A DNA stretch of 64,000 nucleotides. It comes from an uncultured Acidimicrobiales bacterium. Its GTDB lineage: Bacteria; Actinomycetota; Acidimicrobiia; Acidimicrobiales; Aldehydirespiratoraceae. The stretch is from positions 434,001 through 498,000 of the forward strand of contig CATOTC010000001.1 in the NCBI GenBank assembly GCA_951812975.1, given 5' to 3'. This document shows, one piece after another, positions 51,715-60,336 of this stretch (position 1 is the stretch's first letter; each line of letters opens with the position of its first letter). The notes under the pieces were generated by a model. It was not told the DNA's origin. It did not search any database and worked only from the letters and a program-made list of their open reading frames with translations. The position numbers and the translations under genes are program-made.

Positions 51715-53330
51715 ACCGCTCTGATCCTCGTGGCAGGGCGCCCCGCCCCGGTTTCGTGCTCGACGTCGACAAGTCGACGCCCCCGATCCTGTTCCACCAC
51801 GGCGAGCAGTTTCGTCTTGAGAAGCTGCCCGCCGGGCGCAGCCGGATGATCTATCCGGCCGAGCCTCTGGCGGGCCTCGACGATCCCGACGAGGCGATCC
51901 GTCAGGCCCTGCTCAACCCGATCAACGAGGATCCCCTGCCTGCGCTGTTGCGGCCGGGCATGAAGTTGACCATTGCTTTCGACGACTTGTCGTTGCCGCT
52001 TCCTTCGATGCGCCAACCCGATATCCGACAGCGGATCATCGAACAGGTCCTCGACATGGCGGCCGCCGCGGCAGTCGACGACGTCCACTTGATCGCCGCT
52101 CTGGCCCTGCATCGACGCATGACCGAAGCCGAGCTCCGCCATGCTCTCGGTGATCGCATCTATGACGCCTTCGCCCCCCACGAGACGCTCTACAACCACG
52201 ACGCCGAGGATCCCGACGGCATGGTCGAGCTGGGTCTGACCCGCCACGACGAGCAGGTGACGATGAACCGTCGTGCGGCCGAGTCCGATCTGCTGATCTA
52301 CGTCAACCTGAACATCGTCTCGATGGACGGGGGCTGGAAGTCGACCGCCACCGGGCTGTCGGATTACGCAGGTGTGCGTCATCACCACAACGTGGCGACC
52401 ATGCAGCAGTCCAAGAGTTTCATGGATCGCCACTCCTCTGAACTGCATCACTCGAACTGGCGCCAGGGCGAGGTGATCAAGGCGCACGGTCCGCGGATCT
52501 TCCAGATCGAGACGACCATCAACAACAACACGTTCGGCTATGACGGCCCGCTCTCGGTCCTGCAGAAACGCGAGTGGGAGTGGTCGGCTCGCGACCGGGC
52601 AACATTCATCGGTATGAAGAACGCCCTCGACGTGACGCCCTCAGCGGCTCGGCGCAAGATCTTCCAAGCCTGGCAGGCCCCCTACGAACTCACGTCGGTG
52701 CAGGCCGGCGAGGTTGAGGGGGTCCACGAGAAGACCCTCGAGAACGTCTTCGCGCAGCACATCGTGCCCGTCGAGGGGCAGACCGACGTGTTGACCTTCG
52801 GCCTTCCGTACATCTGCCCCTACAACGTCAACTCGGTGATGAACCCGATCCTGGTGATGTGTCTCGGGCTGGGTTATTTCTTCAATCTCTACCGAGGCAG
52901 ACCACTGGTGCGGGAAGGCGGGGTGGTGATCATGAGCCATCCCACACCGTGGGAGTTCCACCCGGTCCACCACCCGAGCTACATCGACTTCTTCGAGCAG
53001 GTGCTGGCCGACACCACCGATCCGGTGGAGATCGAGAAGCGCTACGAGAAGCAGTTCGCCTACGACGAGTGGTACATCCATCTGTACCGCAACAGCTACG
53101 CCTACCACGGAGTCCACCCCTTCTACATGTGGTACTGGGGGGCTCATGCGTTGCAATGGCTCGGCCGTGTGATTGTTGTCGGCGGAGATCCGCGGTCGGT
53201 GCGCCGCCTCGGTTTCCAGCCTGCCTCGACCATGCAGGATGCACTGGAGATGGCCGCCGATGTGGTCGGCCCGCGCCCCTCGATCACCCATTTCCACAAC
53301 CCTCCGATTCTGATGGCGGACGTGTCATGA
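51711..53330 (+). CDS. LarA/DUF2088-family protein (lactate racemase-like) in a lipid operon
   Basis: A 539-residue protein aligned with nickel-pincer racemases of the LarA family: IAFDDLSLPLPSM (DDxSRPxP region), HLIAALALHRRMTEAELRH (active-site His), MVELGLTRHDEQVTMNRRAAESDLLIYVN, and DGGWKSTATGLS with the Lys that holds the pincer cofactor. The C-terminal half is long and rich in His/Tyr/Trp (ITHFHNPP near the end). It is coupled to the acyl reductase by ATGA and to the PlsC gene by ATGA, so it probably acts on a lipid or hydroxy-acid intermediate rather than lactate. No larB/C/E maturation genes are in the window. Confidence 0.75.
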   Translation: MNRSDPRGRAPRPGFVLDVDKSTPPILFHHGEQFRLEKLPAGRSRMIYPAEPLAGLDDPDEAIRQALLNPINEDPLPALLRPGMKLTIAFDDLSLPLPSMRQPDIRQRIIEQVLDMAAAAAVDDVHLIAALALHRRMTEAELRHALGDRIYDAFAPHETLYNHDAEDPDGMVELGLTRHDEQVTMNRRAAESDLLIYVNLNIVSMDGGWKSTATGLSDYAGVRHHHNVATMQQSKSFMDRHSSELHHSNWRQGEVIKAHGPRIFQIETTINNNTFGYDGPLSVLQKREWEWSARDRATFIGMKNALDVTPSAARRKIFQAWQAPYELTSVQAGEVEGVHEKTLENVFAQHIVPVEGQTDVLTFGLPYICPYNVNSVMNPILVMCLGLGYFFNLYRGRPLVREGGVVIMSHPTPWEFHPVHHPSYIDFFEQVLADTTDPVEIEKRYEKQFAYDEWYIHLYRNSYAYHGVHPFYMWYWGAHALQWLGRVIVVGGDPRSVRRLGFQPASTMQDALEMAADVVGPRPSITHFHNPPILMADVS

Positions 53331-54280
53331 GCCGCTTGGCCAAACAACTCGACCTGCCGCCGTTGCCCCGCGGGCTCTCACCGGTTCGCCGTTATAGAAC
53401 CCTCGGATTTCCCTATCGGGCACCGTCGACTCCCAGAGGCGTCGCCAGGGCCCCCGAGACGGCCAACCGCGGCGCCGACTACGACACCGCCTGGGCCCGC
53501 AAGTATCCGGCCCGTCTGGCGAGGGCGGCGATCGTGGACGGCCCGATGCGGCTTGCGGTCCTCGGGCTGGCCGCGCCGGATCGTCGGGGGCAGGACCGTC
53601 TGGCGTCGCTGCAGGGCGCTGCCATCTTTGCGGCCAACCATCACAGTCACCTCGACACGCCGCTGTTGTTGACGTCGATTCCCGAACCGTGGCGCCACCA
53701 GATCCTGGTCGGAGCCGCGGCCGACTACTTCTTCGGGACGCGTCTCACTTCAGCGCTGTCGTCGCTGGTTATCGGAGCGATCCCGATCGAGCGCAGCCGT
53801 GTCAGCCGTCGTTCCGCTGACCAGGCAGCGGAGCTGGCGTCGCAGGGTTGGAGCCTGCTGCTGTTTCCCGAAGGTGGGCGCAGCCCCGACGGCTGGGGTC
53901 AGCCCTTCCGCGGCGGCGCTGCTTATCTGGCTCAGAAGTCTGGCAGGCCTGTTGTGCCGATCCACATCGAGGGCACCGGGCGGATACTGCGCAAGGGCAA
54001 GTCGTTGCCCCAGCCCTCGACCACGTCGGTCACTTTCGGGAAGCCGCTCGTGCCCGCTGAGGGCGAGAACACGGCTCGATTCGCGGCACGGATCGAGGCC
54101 GAAGTGTCAGCCCTCGCCGACGAGGCGTCGTCGGACTGGTACCAGGCACGGGTCAGGGCACATGCGCGGGCCACCCCGCAGCTGACCGGACCCTCGACGG
54201 GGGCCTGGCGCAGAGCGTGGTCTTTGGGCGACCGTTCCCGCCGGGCCCGCCAGCGCAGGAGGCGTTGGCCCAATCTCTGA
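53327..54280 (+). CDS. PlsC-type 1-acylglycerol-3-phosphate acyltransferase
   Basis: A 317-residue acyltransferase with the catalytic NHHSHLDTP (HX4D) motif, LLLFPEGGRSPDG and VVPIHIEGTG substrate motifs, and a basic C-terminus (RSRRARQRRRR) likely to touch membrane phospholipid. The start ATG overlaps the LarA-like stop (ATGA). Being third in the acyl-reductase operon suggests acylation of an alcohol or phospholipid made by that pathway. The N-terminal ~60 residues are Pro/Arg-rich and outside the family domain. Confidence 0.85.
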   Translation: MSRLAKQLDLPPLPRGLSPVRRYRTLGFPYRAPSTPRGVARAPETANRGADYDTAWARKYPARLARAAIVDGPMRLAVLGLAAPDRRGQDRLASLQGAAIFAANHHSHLDTPLLLTSIPEPWRHQILVGAAADYFFGTRLTSALSSLVIGAIPIERSRVSRRSADQAAELASQGWSLLLFPEGGRSPDGWGQPFRGGAAYLAQKSGRPVVPIHIEGTGRILRKGKSLPQPSTTSVTFGKPLVPAEGENTARFAARIEAEVSALADEASSDWYQARVRAHARATPQLTGPSTGAWRRAWSLGDRSRRARQRRRRWPNL

Positions 54281-54340
54281 GCGCGCCCGAACTCCTAAGA
54301 GGCCGAGCGGCTTGATCCCGCACACGGCCGCGACCGAACG

Positions 54341-54387
54341 AGGCCGCGGCCCGAGCGGCCCGTGAACGCAGTGAACAAGAGCGGGAG
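54341..54387 (-). repeat. Diverged inverted copy of the 47-bp interspersed repeat
   Basis: Read on the minus strand this segment starts CCCGCTCTTGTTC and continues to a GGGCCGCTCGG block, matching the 48062-48198 unit with several substitutions. It lies between plsC and the LLM gene. Confidence 0.7.
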
Positions 54388-54426
54388 AACAGGTCGCAGC
54401 CACCTCAGACGTTAGGCTGACGCCCC

Positions 54427-55302
54427 ATGCGCTTCTCGTATGCGGAATCGATGATCGACCCGACCATGTATGAGCCGCTGGTGCAGGCGGCCGAGGATGC
54501 GGGGTTCGACAGTTTCGTGGTCCCCGACTCGATCTGTTATCCCCTCGACGCCGACACCAAATACCCCTACAACGCCGACGGCAGCCGCGAGTTCCTCGAG
54601 GGCAAGCCGTTCATCGAGCCCTTCTCCCTGATTCCTTCTCTTGCCGCGGTCACCGAGCGCATCCGCTTCACGACGTTCGTGGTGAAGCTGCCCGTTCGCC
54701 ATCCTGCACTGGTCGCCAAGCAGGTCACATCGGTCGGGGTGATCACCGGCGGGCGTTTCGGGTTCGGTGTCGGCACGAGTCCCTGGCGTGAGGACTATGA
54801 CGTGACCGGAGTGCCCTGGAAGCGGCGCGGCGCGCGGATGGACGAGTGCATCGAGATCATCAACGGGCTCCAGAGCGGCGAGTTCTTCGGATATTCGGGG
54901 GATTTCTACGAGATCCCCGAGATACAGCTCTGTCCCGTCCCCGAGGAGCGGGTCCCGATTCTGGTCGGTGGGCATTCGGCAATGGCTCTTGAGCGTGCCG
55001 GCCGGCTGGGGGACGGTTGGATCCATGCTGGAGGAGACCCCGGCGAGTTGGCGCGCATGATGTCGGTGGTCGAGGAGTCGCGCCAGCGACACGATCGGGC
55101 CGATCAGCCCTTCGAGGTCCACGCCATCAGCGTCGACGCCTACTCCCCCGAGGGCATCGAACGCCTCGAAGCCGCAGGTGTCACCGATGTGATCGTCGGT
55201 TTCCGCGATGCGTACTCGCCGGGTCCCGACACGCAGCCACTTGAGGAGAAACTCGGCGCGCTGCAGTGGTACGCGGACGAGATCCTCTCAAAGGTCCGCT
55301 AG
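54427..55302 (+). CDS. LLM-class (probably F420-dependent) oxidoreductase
   Basis: A 291-residue TIM-barrel flavin/F420 oxidoreductase: MRFSYAESMIDPTMYEPLV at the start, FVVPDSICYP, TTFVVKLPVRHPALVAKQ, GRFGFGVGTSPWREDYDV and a C-terminal RAGRLGDGWIHAG. These features match the luciferase-like families that are abundant in Acidimicrobiia and mycobacteria and usually use F420. The substrate is unknown. It is monocistronic, ~145 bp after plsC across a repeat-containing spacer. Confidence 0.88.
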   Translation: MRFSYAESMIDPTMYEPLVQAAEDAGFDSFVVPDSICYPLDADTKYPYNADGSREFLEGKPFIEPFSLIPSLAAVTERIRFTTFVVKLPVRHPALVAKQVTSVGVITGGRFGFGVGTSPWREDYDVTGVPWKRRGARMDECIEIINGLQSGEFFGYSGDFYEIPEIQLCPVPEERVPILVGGHSAMALERAGRLGDGWIHAGGDPGELARMMSVVEESRQRHDRADQPFEVHAISVDAYSPEGIERLEAAGVTDVIVGFRDAYSPGPDTQPLEEKLGALQWYADEILSKVR

Positions 55303-55392
55303 CGCCACCTGCTTCTTCTGCCCGACAAGTCCTTAGATTAGAACGAACTAGACCCGCCGACAGAGCGTCGTAGGGCAGCAATGGAGTCCGCC

Positions 55393-56790
55393 ATGTCAGA
55401 GGGCAGCAAGTTCGACGATTTCTACATCGCCGAACCCGAGGAGCCTGCCGGAACGCTCCGCCGAGCGATGCTTTGGATCGCCGCAGTCATCGCCCTGCTG
55501 GCAGGCACCGTCATCTTCTACATCGCGTCCGGTACCGACGAGTCAGCTGAACCGCCACCCGAGTCAGTCGAACCGGAACCCGAGACTGTACAACCGGAAC
55601 GCGAACCAGCCGAACCCGAACCAGTCGAGCCAGCCGAACCCACTGAACCAACACCCGAACCACCCGAACCGGAACCCGAGCCGGTTGCTCCGACACCCGA
55701 GCCCGTTGCTCCGACCCCCACCTGGACCGAATACAACCCGAGCTGGTCTGACACTGACCGGACTGACGTGTACTCCGTCGAGACGGTGGGCGACGGTCGC
55801 ATCCTTGGCCGTGCCGTCGTCGCTACCGGACCTGGAATCATGATCTCTGAGAACGGCACGGACTGGACCCACGTGGCCCTCCCGAACGGGTTTTTTCCCG
55901 ATTTCATCGACGTATCGGGCGATCGCTGGTTGGTCGCAAGCCGGGGCATAACCGGGTTTACTCCCGCCCATCAAGCCTTCTACTCCGACAACGAAGGCGC
56001 GGACTGGACCGAGGTGGCGCTGGACGAGGTTCCCAAAGAACAGTCCTCAATGATCCTCGCGCTGGTGTCGGGTCAGAACATGGTGCTTGTGTTCGAGATC
56101 AGCGATGACGAGCAGGACTCTGACGATGAGCGCCCGCAAGACAAGGAGCTCATGTTGTACACAAGCGATGGCGACACGACAACGAAGACCCGCCAGATAG
56201 CGAGCGTCTATACCACGGGCTCGAGCAACGCTGAAGGCTTCTACATCGTCATCAGCGCCTCACAAGAGCAGTCGCTCCTTGCCTCGGCCGACGGCTTCGA
56301 GTGGACCAGGACTCCCATTTTCGACACAACTCTCGGGAACCCCACCGGATTGCGATGGTTGAGCCACACGGACACCTGGTACATCGAGGCGTACTCCGAC
56401 GAGACACTGGTGAAGTCCTTGGACCAGATCGGGGACCCGGAGTCGGTCACTGCAACGATTCGTCCCATATGGCACCTGTTGTCCCTTGATGTTGGACCCG
56501 CGGGCATGGTCGTGATGGCGGTGTCGGATACGTCGCCGCGGGAGTTGCTCCTCGGCGTGTCGAGGGACGGAAGCAACTGGGAATGGCTGGATCCAGCTGT
56601 GGCGTTCGGAGTCGCCGGGGGTCAGGCAGGATTGGGCTTTGCTGCCGAGGAGGGTTACCTGCATGCTCCCACGGTGGACTTCGCGGTCGGCACTGACTTC
56701 GTGCTTGCGAGAGTGGCTGAGTTCGACGAGATCGACACCGATCAACCCCAACCCCGATCAGTCAGGTGGTTCAAAGAACCTCTGGGGTAA
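55393..56790 (+). CDS. Membrane-anchored protein with Pro/Glu-rich stalk and beta-propeller-like domain
   Basis: A 465-residue protein: a short cytoplasmic N-terminus, one membrane helix (MLWIAAVIALLAGTVIFYIA), and a ~60-residue stalk of PEPE/EPVEP units. The outer domain has repeated blade-like motifs (MISENGTDWTHVALP, AFYSDNEGADWTEVAL, LLASADGFEWTRTPI, LGVSRDGSNWEWLDP), as in sialidase/BNR propellers but without enzyme residues. ATG 55393 follows GGAG; ATG 55381 is possible. An ECF sigma remnant and a half-copy of a paralogue follow. This suggests an ancestral sigma-factor/sensor gene pair, so a signalling role is conceivable. Confidence 0.72.
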   Translation: MSEGSKFDDFYIAEPEEPAGTLRRAMLWIAAVIALLAGTVIFYIASGTDESAEPPPESVEPEPETVQPEREPAEPEPVEPAEPTEPTPEPPEPEPEPVAPTPEPVAPTPTWTEYNPSWSDTDRTDVYSVETVGDGRILGRAVVATGPGIMISENGTDWTHVALPNGFFPDFIDVSGDRWLVASRGITGFTPAHQAFYSDNEGADWTEVALDEVPKEQSSMILALVSGQNMVLVFEISDDEQDSDDERPQDKELMLYTSDGDTTTKTRQIASVYTTGSSNAEGFYIVISASQEQSLLASADGFEWTRTPIFDTTLGNPTGLRWLSHTDTWYIEAYSDETLVKSLDQIGDPESVTATIRPIWHLLSLDVGPAGMVVMAVSDTSPRELLLGVSRDGSNWEWLDPAVAFGVAGGQAGLGFAAEEGYLHAPTVDFAVGTDFVLARVAEFDEIDTDQPQPRSVRWFKEPLG

Positions 56791-56923
56791 CCGCCCTCAA
56801 TTTCAACAGACACCGAAGACGCACAGACTGGAGGGAACCAAAGTTCTGTGTCGGGCGTCGTTGGTAGTGATGGAGACAGTTGCAGCTATGTCGAACCAGG
56901 TCCCGTAGACTCGAACCGGGGAA

Positions 56924-57150
56924 GTGGACGGGTTCGTGGTCGGCAGGTTCGACGACCTGTACCGCACCGAGTACGTGCCGATGGTGAGGCTCGCCCGAGG
57001 GTTGGTGGACTCGTCTGAGCGAGCCGAAGAGATCGTGCAGGACGCTTTCGCGAAAGTGTTCGAGCGCTGGAACCGTCTCGATGAACCGGGCAGCTACCTG
57101 CGCGTCAGCGTGATCAACGGCGCACGCAGCGAACTCCGAGAGCTTCTGGA
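56924..57150 (+). pseudogene. ECF sigma factor (SigE-like), region 2 only
   Basis: A GTG-initiated frame encodes VGRFDDLYRTEYVPMVRLAR, then SSERAEEIVQDAFAKVFERW and PGSYLRVSVINGARSELR, the complete sigma region 2 of a SigE-type ECF factor. Region 4 is missing: after ~75 codons the sequence runs, out of frame, into a fragment of a beta-propeller gene (from 57177). A deletion must have joined the two. The peptide could still bind RNA polymerase but cannot recognise a -35 element. Confidence 0.82.
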
Positions 57151-57176
57151 CATCGGGATCGACGGACCCCCAGAGT

Positions 57177-57836
57177 TTCGAGATCAGCGAGGAGGCTCGC
57201 GACGCTCTCGACGCAAGTGTGGGCGACGAGCAGGTCCACCTGTACACAAGCGACGGCGGGCCCGCCTCGGTCACCGGTCAATACGTGAGCTGGCACACGA
57301 CGGCATCGAGCAACGCCGACGGTTTCTACGTCGCCGCGACCACCCCGAACGACGAGCTGTTGCTGACCTCGGCCGACGGCCTCACCTGGACCGAGACTTC
57401 CATAGACGACCCAGCCGCCTTCGCTTCTGGCGCGCGCAGCACCACCCGGAGGGACGAGTGGTTCGTCGCCGGCTACGACGATGGGATCCGAGTCATGTCT
57501 CTGGATCAGCTCGCCGATCCCGATTCGGTCACGGCAACAATGGTCGGCATCTCGGGCCTGGGCTCCCTGCACGTCGGGCCGGCCGGCATGGTCGCCACGG
57601 CTTTTCCACCGCCTGTAGAGCCGGCACCGGCCGATCCAATCCTCCTCGGCTGGTCGACCGACGGCATCACCTGGGAATGGCTGAACCTCGCTGAAACCTT
57701 CGGGATCGAGCGCACGTCGCTGGTGGACCTAGCGGTCGGCAACGACTTCGTGTTGGCTCGTGTGAGGGGAATCGTTCCCATCGCTGACTCCGATTCCCTG
57801 GGACCACCGGTCTGGTTCAGAGCAACCGTGAAATAA
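57177..57836 (+). pseudogene. C-terminal half of a paralogue of the 55393 propeller protein
   Basis: From FEISEE onward the frame parallels the upstream protein from its FEISDDE: LYTSDGG, then SSNADGFYVAATT, LLTSADGLTWTET, SLDQLADPDSVTATMVG, LGWSTDGITWEWLN and VGNDFVLARV. The N-terminus, membrane helix and stalk are missing. A GTG at 57219 has no ribosome binding site. The fragment begins exactly where the sigma gene breaks off, so it is the other side of a deletion scar. Confidence 0.82.
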
Positions 57837-57850
57837 CAGTCCCCTCCACC

Positions 57851-57899
57851 CTGTGGGCGGACCGAAGCGTACTCCCCCCAACGCTTCGGCCGCCCACAG
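57851..57899. terminator. Strong 19-bp hairpin after the propeller fragment
   Basis: CTGTGGGCGG-A-CCGAAGCGT pairs with ACGCTTCGG-CCGCCCACAG (19 bp, one bulged A, 10-nt loop), 14 bp after the stop at 57836. It is very stable and without a U tract. It isolates the aconitase gene from upstream transcription. Confidence 0.75.
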
Positions 57900-58000
57900 T
57901 CGGGGTACGAACGCCCAAACTTCGCCTGAGCAGCCTGTTTCGAGTTCTGGGCAGACTTGTATCGTGAAAGTGAGAATCAGCGAACAGAACAGGTGCCCAC

Positions 58001-60298
58001 ATGTCGGTTGCCCCAAGCACACCAATCGAGCTTGTCGAAGGGGTGTACGCCACACTTGATCAGCGCATCGGCGACGCCCGCACACGATTCGGCAGGCCGC
58101 TCACCCTCGCCGAGAAGATCCTCGTCAACCATCTCGACCGGCCCGACCAGGAGCTCGAGAGGGGCGACTCCTACGTCGACTATCGACCGGACCGGGTGGC
58201 CATGCAGGACGCCACCGCGCAGATGGCCTGGCTCCAGTTCATGACCACCGGCCTCGATGAGGTCGCCGTCCCGACCACCACCCACTGCGACCACCTGATC
58301 CAAGCCCGCGAGGACGGCAAGACGGACCTGCTCGCCGCGGTCGACACCAACAAAGAGGTCTACGACTTCCTCGAATCGGTGTCGGCAAAGTACGGGGGAG
58401 GCTTCTGGAAGCCCGGTTCGGGGATCATCCACCAGGTCGTCCTCGAACAGTACGCCTTCCCCGGGGGCATGATCATCGGCACCGACAGCCATACTCCCAA
58501 CGCCGGAGGCATCGGCATGGTGGCCGTGGGCGTCGGTGGTGCCGACGCGGTCGATGTGATGACAGGCTCCCCGTGGAACAGCAAATGGCCGATGCTGATC
58601 GGCGTCAAGCTGACCGGCTCTCTCAACGGCTGGGCGGCCCCCAAAGATGTGATCTTGAAGGTGGCCGAGATCCTGACCGTCAAGGGCGGGACCGGCGCGA
58701 TCGTCGAATATTTCGGGGAGGGTGCCGCTTCGTTGAGCTGCACCGGCAAGGCCACGATCTGCAACATGGGCGCGGAGATCGGGGCAACGACTTCCCTGTT
58801 CGCCTACGACGACGCGGTCGCCCGCTACCTGAAGAGCACCGGGCGCGAGGCCCTCGCCGATGCGGCCGATGCGATGGCGCACCACCTGCGCTCCGATGAC
58901 GAGGTGCTCAACAATCCGCACGGTTTCTATGACCGGGTGATCGAGATAGACCTCGACAGGCTCACCCCGCACATCAACGGCCCCCACACCCCCGATCTGG
59001 CTCGAGAAGTGGCCGAACTCGGCGAGGAGGCCGAGGCCGAGGGCTGGCCCCTCGAAATCAGTGCTGCGCTGATCGGAAGCTGCACCAACTCCTCCTACGA
59101 GGACATCACCCGAGCGGCTTCGATCGCTCGTGCGGCCGCCGCGAAGGGGCTCAAAGCCAAGACGCGTCTGCTGGTCACACCCGGCTCCGAGCAGATCCGT
59201 GCCACGATCGTGCGCGACGGCCTGCTGGCGGACTTCGAGGCGCTTGGCGCGACCGTGCTGGCCAACGCCTGCGGTCCTTGCATCGGCCAGTGGGACCGTT
59301 CCGGGGAGGCGGGTCACCAGGCGGGCGTTCCCAATGTGATCGTGACCTCCTACAACCGCAACTTTCCCAAGAGAAACGACGGCGATCCGCAGACGCTGGC
59401 CTTCGTCACCTCCCCTGAGACTGTGATTGCTCTGGCGCTGGCCGGCACCCTCGACTTCGATCCGATCAACGACACGATCACCAACGACGCCGGCGAGAAG
59501 GTCTCGCTTGCGACGCCTGTCGGCGTTGAACTGCCCGAGGCGGGATTCGATCCTGGTGACGACAAGTTCCTGGCACCGCCGGCGGACGGTTCCGATGTGG
59601 TCGTGGCGGTTTCGCCGACCTCTGATCGGCTGCAACTTCTCGAAGCATTCGAGCCGTGGGACGGCAACGACTATGAGGACCTAGCCGTGTTGGTCAAGGC
59701 GACGGGGAAGTTCACGACGGACCACATCTCCATGGCAGGTCCGTGGTTGCGTTACCGCGGCCATCTCGAGAACATCTCCGGCAACCTCTTCGCCGGGGCG
59801 GTCAACGCCTTCGACGGCTATGAGGTCGGGCACGGCAAGAGCCAGCTCGACGGCTCAGTCAAGCCCTTCCCCGAACTGGCCAGGGACTATCACGAAGCCG
59901 ACCTGCGTTGGGTCGTGATCGGTGACGAGAATATGGGCGAGGGTTCGAGTCGGGAGCACGCCGCTATGGAACCCCGCTTCCGCAACGGCGTTGTGGCGAT
60001 CGCCCGCAGCTTCGCCCGCATCCACGAGACAAACCTCAAGAAGCAGGGCATGCTGCCGCTGACCTTCGCTGACCGCGCCGACTACGACCGGATCGGAGAG
60101 GACGACCGGATCGCAGTGCGGGGTCTGGCCGACCTGGCACCCGACCGACAGGTCAACGTCGAGGTCACGCCTCCCAACGGCGAGTCCTGGACTTTTGCTG
60201 CCAACCACACCTTCTCCGCGGATCAGATCGAGTGGTTCAAGGCGGGCAGCGCTCTCAACCTCATCCGCCAGGCATATTCTGGCCTCCACGGCGGCTGA
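58001..60298 (+). CDS. acn: Aconitate hydratase (mitochondrial-type)
   Basis: A 765-residue TCA-cycle enzyme isomerising citrate and isocitrate via a [4Fe-4S] cluster. Cluster ligands are in [12 protein letters not shown] and [12 protein letters not shown]; others are [21 protein letters not shown], and the swivel domain with [21 protein letters not shown] and [11 protein letters not shown]. The sequence type and length match mitochondrial-like aconitases rather than AcnA/IRP or AcnB. Cytosolic. It is monocistronic and preceded by a hairpin terminator; GACAGGTG-like sequence before the ATG (AACAGGTGCCCAC) serves as ribosome binding site. Confidence 0.96.
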   Translation: MSVAPSTPIELVEGVYATLDQRIGDARTRFGRPLTLAEKILVNHLDRPDQELERGDSYVDYRPDRVAMQDATAQMAWLQFMTTGLDEVAVPTTTHCDHLIQAREDGKTDLLAAVDTNKEVYDFLESVSAKYGGGFWKPGSGIIHQVVLEQYAFPGGMIIGTDSHTPNAGGIGMVAVGVGGADAVDVMTGSPWNSKWPMLIGVKLTGSLNGWAAPKDVILKVAEILTVKGGTGAIVEYFGEGAASLSCTGKATICNMGAEIGATTSLFAYDDAVARYLKSTGREALADAADAMAHHLRSDDEVLNNPHGFYDRVIEIDLDRLTPHINGPHTPDLAREVAELGEEAEAEGWPLEISAALIGSCTNSSYEDITRAASIARAAAAKGLKAKTRLLVTPGSEQIRATIVRDGLLADFEALGATVLANACGPCIGQWDRSGEAGHQAGVPNVIVTSYNRNFPKRNDGDPQTLAFVTSPETVIALALAGTLDFDPINDTITNDAGEKVSLATPVGVELPEAGFDPGDDKFLAPPADGSDVVVAVSPTSDRLQLLEAFEPWDGNDYEDLAVLVKATGKFTTDHISMAGPWLRYRGHLENISGNLFAGAVNAFDGYEVGHGKSQLDGSVKPFPELARDYHEADLRWVVIGDENMGEGSSREHAAMEPRFRNGVVAIARSFARIHETNLKKQGMLPLTFADRADYDRIGEDDRIAVRGLADLAPDRQVNVEVTPPNGESWTFAANHTFSADQIEWFKAGSALNLIRQAYSGLHGG

Positions 60299-60336
60299 TC
60301 CCCGCTGCTGGCCGTTCTGGGCCGGTTGTTCGGGGT

